From Trujillonella humicola (GTDB taxonomy: Bacteria > Actinomycetota > Actinomycetes > Mycobacteriales > Geodermatophilaceae), in the NCBI RefSeq assembly GCF_046233715.1, contig NZ_JBJNRJ010000003.1, positions 143,414-207,413 on the forward strand: a DNA stretch of 64,000 nucleotides, given 5' to 3'. The notes beneath the pieces were generated by a model. The model ran no database searches. It was given only the letters and a program-made list of their open reading frames with translations, and had not been told where the DNA came from. Each line of letters begins with the position of its first letter. The first letter of the stretch is position 1. This document shows, piece by piece, positions 57,349-64,000 of the stretch. The position numbers and the translations under genes are program-made.

Positions 57349-58704
57349 TCAGCGCGGCAGGAACGCGCCGGTCTCCTCCTCGTCGAAGGTGAACCAGGCC
57401 CACAGCGCATCGAGGCCGGGCTGGCCCCCGTCGATGATCACGACCCAGCCCTCGGCGCCGACGTCGTCCTGCGTCCACGCCATGATCGCGTCGTTGTCCT
57501 CGGTGAGGAAGCAGGCGAGCCGGCCGGTGCGGTCGTCGTCGGTGTACGTGCCGTGCCCCTGGGCCTGCGGGCACTCCTCCCCGTCGGCCAGCGGCGGCAC
57601 GCCGTTGCGTTCCATGTCGGCCAGGAAGACGGCCTCGGCCGTGGCCGGGTCCTCGTAGAGGTAGAAGACCGAGTCCTCGGGTCCGGGCTGGCCGGACGAG
57701 GAGCCGCAGCCGAGGACGGCGAGCGCGCCGTCGCCGGTGGGCTCGCCGGGGTCGCAGTCCACGGCGATCCACTCGGGCGGGATGATCGAGCGCAGCCGCT
57801 CCTCGGCCTCGGGGTCCGCCGGGGGAGGGGAGGCGGTGACCGGGCCGGTCGGCGCCGGCGCGGCCCGCGCGGGAGCGCCGTCGTCGTCCAGGACCCGCAG
57901 CACGACGACGAGGACGACGGCCACGAGCGCCAGCGCCACGACGCCGGCCAGGGCGGCCACCAGCGGCCGCGGGCCGCGGCGGCCCCCCGAGGCCGTCGCC
58001 CCGCCGGACCCCTCGAGGGCGGACCGTGCCGCTGCGGCGAGCTCCGCGCCGCTGCGATAGCGCTCGGCGGGGTCCTCGGCCAGGCCGGTGAGGACGACCG
58101 CGTCCAGCCGCGGCGGCAGCCCGGGGCGGGCGGCGGACGGCGGCTGGACCCCGGGAGAGGTCGGCCGTGAGCCGGTGAGGCACTCGTGCAGCAGGCCGGC
58201 CAGCCCCGCCACGTCGTCGCCCGGGCCGGCCGGGGCCGGGGACGGGACGCCGAGACCGGTCAGCCGGACGGCGTCGTCGGCGCCGAGCAGGACGTCGGCC
58301 GCCGGCACGTCGCCGACGGCGAGCCCCGCGCCGCGGGCGGCGTCCACGCCGGCGGCGACCCGGCCGACCACGGACACCGCGCGGGCGGGCTCGAGCGGGC
58401 CCTCCTCGGCGAGGACGGCGGCGAGATCCCGGCCGGCGAGCAGCGGCCGCTCGACGTACAGCCGGCCCTCGAGCTCGCCCGAGCGGTGCACGGGCACGAC
58501 GGAGGCCTCGTCGAGCCCTTCGGCGAGGGCGGCGTCCCGGTGGAAGCGCTCCCGGTAACCGGGGTCGGCCGACAGCTCCTCCGGCAGCACCTCGAGCACC
58601 ACGACCCGGTCCCGGTCGGTGTCCACCGCGCGGTGGCGCTCACCGGTGGGGCCCCGGCCGAGGGGTGCCTCGAGCCGGTAGGGGCCGAACGATTCGGACT
58701 GCAC
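57349..58704 (-). CDS. transmembrane pseudokinase with four-Cys extracellular domain (copy 2)
   Basis: A 451-residue paralogue of the kinases at 48320 and 58815 in which nearly every catalytic residue is lost. The glycine loop is LGRGPTGERH, the ATP lysine of ALKVL is replaced in VVLEVL, the catalytic loop HRDVKPSN has become VGDVPAAD, and DFG is replaced in LTGLGV. Membrane helix about 238-262. The extracellular domain (about 301-451) keeps cysteines at 17, 33, 78 and 98, QPGP, VFLADMERN and CPQAQGHG. Strong conservation of the outer domain but not the kinase points to a regulatory co-receptor. GTG start with AGGAGG upstream. Confidence 0.9.
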   Translation of the reverse strand: MQSESFGPYRLEAPLGRGPTGERHRAVDTDRDRVVVLEVLPEELSADPGYRERFHRDAALAEGLDEASVVPVHRSGELEGRLYVERPLLAGRDLAAVLAEEGPLEPARAVSVVGRVAAGVDAARGAGLAVGDVPAADVLLGADDAVRLTGLGVPSPAPAGPGDDVAGLAGLLHECLTGSRPTSPGVQPPSAARPGLPPRLDAVVLTGLAEDPAERYRSGAELAAAARSALEGSGGATASGGRRGPRPLVAALAGVVALALVAVVLVVVLRVLDDDGAPARAAPAPTGPVTASPPPADPEAEERLRSIIPPEWIAVDCDPGEPTGDGALAVLGCGSSSGQPGPEDSVFYLYEDPATAEAVFLADMERNGVPPLADGEECPQAQGHGTYTDDDRTGRLACFLTEDNDAIMAWTQDDVGAEGWVVIIDGGQPGLDALWAWFTFDEEETGAFLPR

Positions 58705-58764
58705 GTGCTGAGGTCCTCCTGTGTGCGACCGTCCCGCCGGCCGTCCCCGGTCGACGATGACACG

Positions 58765-58806
58765 GATCGGGCCCCTCCCGCCGTCTCCGGGGAGAGGGGC
58801 CCGATC
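58765..58806. terminator. terminator after kinase copy 3
   Basis: GATCGGGCCCCTC (58765-58777) pairs perfectly with 58794-58806. Placed just past the minus-strand stop at 58815, it separates copy 3 from the pseudokinase gene downstream, which then needs its own promoter. Confidence 0.78.
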
Positions 58807-58814
58807 GCGCCGGC

Positions 58815-60710
58815 TCAGCGTGGCACGAAGTCGCTGTTGCCCTGCTCGGTCCACCACTCGTAGAGGGTGGCCAGCCCCTCCTGGCCCCCGCCGGCGATGC
58901 CGATGAGCCCCTCGGCCCCGACGTCGTCCTGCGTCCACACGATGATCGCGTTGTCGTCGTCGTCGATGTAGCACGCCAGCCGCCCGGCCTGCTGCCCCTG
59001 GATCCGGTAGTAGCCGTAACCCTGGGCGTCGGGGCAGAGGGTCCCGGCGGGCAGCGGGGCGATGGCGTTGCGCTCCATGTCGGCCAGGAACACCTCGTCG
59101 ACGGTCTGCGCGTCGTCGTACAGGTAGAAGGTGCCCGCCGACGGGCCCGGCTGGGTGAGCGCCGCACCGCAGTCGAGGACCGCCAGGGCGCCGTCCCCGG
59201 TGGGTGATCCGGTGTCGCAGTCCGCCTCGTCGAACCCGCCCGGGAGGATGGCGCGCAGGTCCTGCTCGGCCGCGTCGGGGTCCTCGCTCGGCGGCGTGGT
59301 CGGTGGCGTGGTCGGTGGCGTGGTGTCCACCGGGGTCGTCGTGTCCTGGGCCGTGCCGCCGCCTCCGCCGGAGCCGCCGGCGAGTGCGATCACCAGCACG
59401 ACGGCCAGAACCACCAGGAGTGCGACGCCGCCGAGGATCAGCGGCAGCCGGTTCGGCTTCGTCCCGGTCCCCGAGGGGGACGAGCCGTGGCCGATGTAGC
59501 CCCCGCCGGTCGCGCCGGGGCCGCCGGGGCCGTACCCCGTCGTCCCGCCGGGGCCGTATCCCGTCGTCCCGCCCGGGCCCTGGGCCGCGAAGCCGGGCGG
59601 GCCGGGGTTGGACGGCGGGCCGTAACCGCCGGTGACCGACGGCGCCGGGTACCCGGTGCCGGCCGCGGGCGCGTAGCCGGGCTGGCCGGGGTTGGACGGC
59701 GGCCCGTAGCCGGGCTGGCCGGGGTTGGACGGCGGCCCGTAGCCGGGCGGGCCGGGGTTGGACGGCGGCCCGTACCCGGGCGGGCCGGGGTTGGAGAACC
59801 CGACGGTCTGCGGCCGGAACGGCAGGGGGGTGACCGAGGTCGGCGGGGCGGCGGGGATGACCGCCTCGGTGACCCCGGAGTCGCGCAGGGCCGCGCGCGC
59901 GGCGGCGGCGAGCTCGCCGCAGGTCGCGTAGCGCTCGTCGGGGTCCTTGGCCAGGCCCTTGAGGACGACCTCGTCGAGCTTGCGGGGCAGGCCGGCGCGC
60001 ACGGACGAGGGCGCCTGCGCGTCGGTGTTCAGGTGCGCGTACATCAGCGTGGCCAGGCCGTCCCCCGTGAAGGGGCGGCGGCCGGTCAGGCACTCGAAGA
60101 GCACGCAGGCCAGCGCGTAGACGTCCACGCGCTTGTCGATCGGCTTCTCGAGGAAGCGCTCGGGCGCCATGTAGTCGAAGGAGCCGAGCGCGGCCCCGGT
60201 CTGGGTGAGTGCCGGGCCGGCGGCGTCGGAGGTGGAGCGGGCGATGCCGAAGTCGACGAGGTAGACGAACTCGTCGTCCCCGGAGCCGGTGACGAGGACG
60301 TTCGAGGGCTTGACATCCCGGTGGACCAGCCCGTCGGCGTGCGCGGAGTCCAGCGCGCGGGCGGTCTGGCTGATGATCGACACCGCCCGCGCCGGCTCCA
60401 TCGGACCCTCCTCGGCGAGGACGGCGGCGACGTCACGGCCGGGCACCAGGCGCATGTCGAGGAACAGGCGGCCCTCGATCTCGCCGTAGCGGTGGATCGG
60501 GACGATGTGCGGCTCGTTCAACCGCGCGGCCAGGTGCGCCTCGCGGCGGAAGCGCTCCCGGTAGCCGGTGTCGGCCGCCAGCGCCTCGGAGAGCACCTTC
60601 AGCGCGACGACGCGGTCGTGCTCGGTGTCGAAGGCGCGGTAGACCTCGCCCATCCCGCCCCGGCCGAGCATGGCCTCGATCCGGTACGGGCCGAACTGTT
60701 CCAACTCCAC
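58815..60710 (-). CDS. transmembrane serine/threonine protein kinase with four-Cys extracellular domain (active, copy 3)
   Basis: A 631-residue PknB-like kinase. Complete catalytic set: LGRGGMGEVYRAF, VALKVL, HRDVKPSNVL, DFGIAR and APERFLEK (residues about 7-270). A juxtamembrane cytosolic linker (about 295-420) carries repeats of an 11-residue unit, NPGPPGYGPPS and variants, encoded by tandem DNA repeats around 59590-59800, then GGTTGYGPG units. Membrane helix about 424-446, a Thr/Pro-rich stalk, and the shared extracellular domain (482-631; cysteines at domain positions 17, 33, 78, 99). GTG start; GGAGGGG about 11 nt upstream. Divergent from the Tyr/Gly/Gln/Pro-rich membrane protein. Confidence 0.93.
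   Translation of the reverse strand: MELEQFGPYRIEAMLGRGGMGEVYRAFDTEHDRVVALKVLSEALAADTGYRERFRREAHLAARLNEPHIVPIHRYGEIEGRLFLDMRLVPGRDVAAVLAEEGPMEPARAVSIISQTARALDSAHADGLVHRDVKPSNVLVTGSGDDEFVYLVDFGIARSTSDAAGPALTQTGAALGSFDYMAPERFLEKPIDKRVDVYALACVLFECLTGRRPFTGDGLATLMYAHLNTDAQAPSSVRAGLPRKLDEVVLKGLAKDPDERYATCGELAAAARAALRDSGVTEAVIPAAPPTSVTPLPFRPQTVGFSNPGPPGYGPPSNPGPPGYGPPSNPGQPGYGPPSNPGQPGYAPAAGTGYPAPSVTGGYGPPSNPGPPGFAAQGPGGTTGYGPGGTTGYGPGGPGATGGGYIGHGSSPSGTGTKPNRLPLILGGVALLVVLAVVLVIALAGGSGGGGGTAQDTTTPVDTTPPTTPPTTPPSEDPDAAEQDLRAILPGGFDEADCDTGSPTGDGALAVLDCGAALTQPGPSAGTFYLYDDAQTVDEVFLADMERNAIAPLPAGTLCPDAQGYGYYRIQGQQAGRLACYIDDDDNAIIVWTQDDVGAEGLIGIAGGGQEGLATLYEWWTEQGNSDFVPR
59590..59800. repeat. tandem repeats encoding the Pro/Gly/Tyr linker of kinase copy 3
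   Basis: About five units of roughly 33 bp with the shared plus-strand word CCGGGGTTGGACGGCGG, coding on the minus strand for NPGPPGYGPPS-type peptides. Near-identical units suggest recent slippage or recombination. Confidence 0.7.
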
Positions 60711-60996
60711 GTGCTGACGTCCCCTCCGTGTGCCGCTGCTCGGCCGCCCGTCCGAGCCGGCGCCGGGAAGCGGTCGTCGGCGGAGTGTAGGGACGCGGCC
60801 GGACGCCGACCAGCGACCCGGCCGCAGGAATGCGCAGCTTCCCCCGTCCGGGGCTGCCGTGTGCGGGGCGCGGGACGGTTCGTGACGCACCTGTGACAAC
60901 TCGCGCGCGCGAACCGGTAGGCGCGGTGGCGCCGCGTGGCTACCTTGCTGTCCGCTCGGGGCCGCCGCCCCGGCCTGCCGAGACGAGAGAAGCACC
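60711..60996. other. divergent promoter region between kinase copy 3 and membrane protein
   Basis: About 285 nt with no gene seen. A TACCTT hexamer (60941-60946) may be the -10 of the plus-strand gene, giving a leader of about 45 nt. Confidence 0.4.
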
Positions 60997-61824
60997 ATGA
61001 GCCAACCCCCCGGTCAGTACGGCGGCCAGTACGGCCAGCCCGGTCAGTACGGCCAGCCCGGCCCCGGTCAGTACGGGCAGCCCGGCCCCGGCCAGTACGG
61101 GCAGCCCGGCGGCTACGGCCAGCCGGGCGGCTACGGCCAGCCGGGCGGCTACGGCCCCCCCGGGGGCGGCCCGGGCTTCGGCCCGGGCGGCTACGGCCAG
61201 CCGCCGCAGAAGAAGAGCGTCCTGCCGTGGGTGATCACCGCCGCCGTGGTGGTGCTCGCCGGCGTCGGCGTCCTGCTGTTCTTCCTGCTCGGCGGGGACG
61301 ACGACGACTCGACCACCGCCGCGGGCACCTCCGCGCCGGCGACGGCGTCGGTCTCGGCGCAGGGCATGGGGTCCGAGCAGATGGGCGAGGACGACCCGCC
61401 GGCGATGAACCTGCCCACCGGTGCCCAGGTGCCCATGGACGACATGGACCCCCCGAGCAGCGGTGGCAGCGGCGAGGAGACGATCACCGGCTCGACCGAG
61501 CTGGCCGCCCAGTGGCTGGTCGCGGTCGCGCAGGCCGACACGGCCACCGCGTGGGCCCTGACCGACCCGACGCTGCAGGACGCGGCGGCGCAGGGCGCGG
61601 CCAGCGCCGGCGTCACCCCCGAGGAGTACCTCGTGGGCTACATCTACGCGAACGTCTTCGAGGGCGAGGCGCCGACCGATGCCTCGCTCGTGACGGTGGA
61701 GTACGACTCGCAGAGCGGCAGCGACGTCATCGTCGTCGAGGTCGTCCTCGAGGGCGGCGGCACGGTGGACATCGCCATCTTCGTCAACGAGGCGCTGCTG
61801 GTGCAGGACTTCGGCACGCTCTGA
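60997..61824 (+). CDS. Tyr/Gly/Gln/Pro-rich single-pass membrane protein
   Basis: A 275-residue protein. Residues 1-75 are low-complexity repeats of GQYGQPG and GGYGQPG. One membrane helix follows (about 77-99, VLPWVITAAVVVLAGVGVLLFFLL), an acidic DDDD stop-transfer-like segment, a Ser/Thr/Pro stalk, and a folded extracellular domain (about 165-275) resembling the NTF2-like DUF4878 type: STELAAQWLVAVAQADTATAW, then strands ending LVQDFGTL. The N-terminal repeat type matches the linker of the adjacent kinase copy 3, suggesting co-assembly at the membrane. ATG start with GAGAGAAG upstream. Confidence 0.75.
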   Translation: MSQPPGQYGGQYGQPGQYGQPGPGQYGQPGPGQYGQPGGYGQPGGYGQPGGYGPPGGGPGFGPGGYGQPPQKKSVLPWVITAAVVVLAGVGVLLFFLLGGDDDDSTTAAGTSAPATASVSAQGMGSEQMGEDDPPAMNLPTGAQVPMDDMDPPSSGGSGEETITGSTELAAQWLVAVAQADTATAWALTDPTLQDAAAQGAASAGVTPEEYLVGYIYANVFEGEAPTDASLVTVEYDSQSGSDVIVVEVVLEGGGTVDIAIFVNEALLVQDFGTL

Positions 61825-61942
61825 CCGCACCGCGTCCCGGCGGCCGGTCCCCTCACCCGGGGGGCCGGCCGTCGGCCGTTCCGGGGCCCGCCGGTCTGCG
61901 ACGATGCACCGGGCCCGGTCCGCGGGCCGGGAGGCGGTGGGC

Positions 61943-62224
61943 GTGGTGTTCGTGGTGACCCGGTTCCGCGTGGCCGCCGGCGACGGGCCCGCCCTCGCCC
62001 GCGACGCCGCCGCGCTGCTGGCCGCGCTGGCCGGCCGCCCCGGTTTCCGCGACGGGCACGTCGGCGAGGCCGTGGAGGAGCCGGGGCTCTGGGCGCTGGT
62101 GACGGTCTGGGACGGCGTCGGCACCTACCGGCGGGCGTTGTCGGCCGCCGAGGTCAAGATCGCCGGCGCGCCGGTGTGGGTGCACGCCGTCGACGAGCCC
62201 GGGGCCTTCCTGCCGCCGTCCTGA
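61943..62224 (+). CDS. antibiotic biosynthesis monooxygenase-domain protein
   Basis: A 93-residue dimeric alpha/beta-barrel protein: strand FVVTRFRVAAGDG, helix ALARDAAALLAALAGRPGF, strand GHVGEAVEEPGLWALVTVWDG, and helix YRRALSAAEVKI, the usual ABM order. Start is taken at GTG 61943 behind GGGAGG; an upstream in-frame ATG at 61904 would add 13 Arg-rich residues without homology. A GACGAT hexamer near 61902 may be its -10. Chemistry unknown: such proteins range from heme-independent oxygenases to stress proteins. It lies directly upstream of glyS. Confidence 0.72.
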   Translation: MVFVVTRFRVAAGDGPALARDAAALLAALAGRPGFRDGHVGEAVEEPGLWALVTVWDGVGTYRRALSAAEVKIAGAPVWVHAVDEPGAFLPPS

Positions 62225-62297
62225 GGAGGCCGCCCGGGCCGCGACTACCGTGGACGGGTCAACCGCCGACCGCCAGCCGGATGGAGCCTGAGAGCCC

Positions 62298-63701
<1,404 letters not shown>

Positions 63702-63793
63702 CCTCCCCGGAGGAGATCCGTGGGCGTCACGCCCATGTCGTGTCCCCGGACATGTGTCGTGGTGTGGGCTCATGACATGTGTCGCGGTTGGGT
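63702..63793. repeat. probable end of an insertion sequence
   Basis: Between glyS and the transposase fragment the word ACATGTGTCG occurs twice in the same orientation (63750-63759 and 63775-63784) and the composition is less GC-rich than elsewhere. This fits the end region of an IS element; terminal inverted repeats cannot be confirmed because the other end is outside the window. Confidence 0.45.
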
Positions 63794-64000
63794 TCAGGCG
63801 GCGTCCATCCTGGCGTAGCGCTGGTGGGGGTCGAGGGTGAGGTGGCCCAGGGGTTGGCCGTCGAGGGCGTGGAAGACCACGCAGGGTCCGTTGACCAGCA
63901 GGGTGATGTGCTGGCCGGCGTAGGCCGCGCCCAGGCGGAGGTCGTGTGCGCCGAGGCCGACGCGGCCGTCGGGGCGCACGGTGCGCCGGTGCAAGGTGGC
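63794..64000 (-). CDS. IS481-type transposase, C-terminal part (truncated by window edge)
   Basis: The last 69 codons of a minus-strand gene run off the window. The residues RTVRPDGRVGLGAHDLRLG, YAGQHITLLVNGP, VVFHALDGQPLGHLTL (in part) match the small beta-barrel that follows the DDE integrase core in IS481-type transposases. The catalytic DDE residues are not in the window, so integrity of the element cannot be judged. It inserts directly downstream of glyS. Confidence 0.7.
   Translation of the reverse strand, partial: ATLHRRTVRPDGRVGLGAHDLRLGAAYAGQHITLLVNGPCVVFHALDGQPLGHLTLDPHQRYARMDAA

Noticed and set aside
59590..59800. Repeats as a CRISPR or minisatellite locus outside genes
   Set aside because: They are in frame inside the kinase gene and encode a regular peptide repeat.

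Overview
The window is high-GC actinobacterial DNA with GTG/ATG starts, dense co-directional operons and overwhelming use of TGA stops. The tRNA-Sec with a CUA anticodon, the family-level protein flavour and the recurrent GC-rich terminators point to Geodermatophilaceae (Blastococcus/Geodermatophilus). Gene order follows the conserved actinobacterial backbone also seen in Mycobacterium (proB, proA, nadD-rsfS-gpgP-degV-comEA-comEC-holA / rpsT / lepA, hemW, hrcA-dnaJ-rsmE, phoH-ybeY-corC-like-CDA-like-era-recO-uppS, glyS), interrupted by lineage-specific blocks.

Layout. 1-7047: end of proB, a peptide deformylase, a PEP-mutase-like enzyme, a divergent MarR / maleylpyruvate-isomerase-family / small monooxygenase unit with a twin operator, proA, and a MoxR-VWA pair. 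7226-14740: nadD, rsfS, gpgP-like, DegV, comEA, comEC (which has lost its stop codon and runs on through holA in another frame), holA. 14752-17709: divergent rpsT and lepA, then a MOSC protein. 17816-24385: a large SARP/LAL-type regulator followed by two paralogous FAD-linked oxidases, each preceded by 11-bp-period direct repeats typical of SARP operators. 24468-30557: an alcohol-dehydrogenase-like oxidoreductase, then the selenocysteine locus: selD, an HTH-less WYL protein, a tRNA-Sec whose anticodon is CUA (reads UAG), selA and selB. 30565-35600: a small protein, enoyl-CoA hydratase, hemW, a mycofactocin-type SDR and a DesK/DesR-like two-component pair.

35608-48288: a VapB-annotated small protein that appears to start with CTG, CIRCE-controlled hrcA-dnaJ, rsmE, HIT, a second hydratase, phoH interrupted by a 357-residue class 3 intein with a LAGLIDADG endonuclease (flanked by a low-GC tract suggestive of co-conversion), ybeY, a CorC/HlyC-like transporter, a catalytically dead deaminase-like protein, a small membrane protein, era, recO and uppS. 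48320-61824: a signalling island inserted between uppS and glyS. It holds three membrane kinases sharing one four-cysteine extracellular domain (one a pseudokinase), a soluble kinase, an FAD/NAD-like protein + tetraspan membrane protein + FHA/zinc-ribbon protein operon, a CPA2 antiporter with stress-protein-like tail, and a Tyr/Gly/Gln/Pro-rich membrane protein. 61943-64000: a monooxygenase-like protein, glyS, and the 3' end of an IS481-type transposase.

Regulation visible in sequence: many genes carry a TANNNT -10 element 6-9 nt upstream of the start codon, as expected for leaderless transcription; convergent genes are separated by strong perfect hairpins. Of 59 coding sequences listed, 54 end in TGA, 5 in TAG and none in TAA, which is relevant to Sec being assigned to UAG. 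All product names rest on reading motifs and recalled family features; no database search was run.
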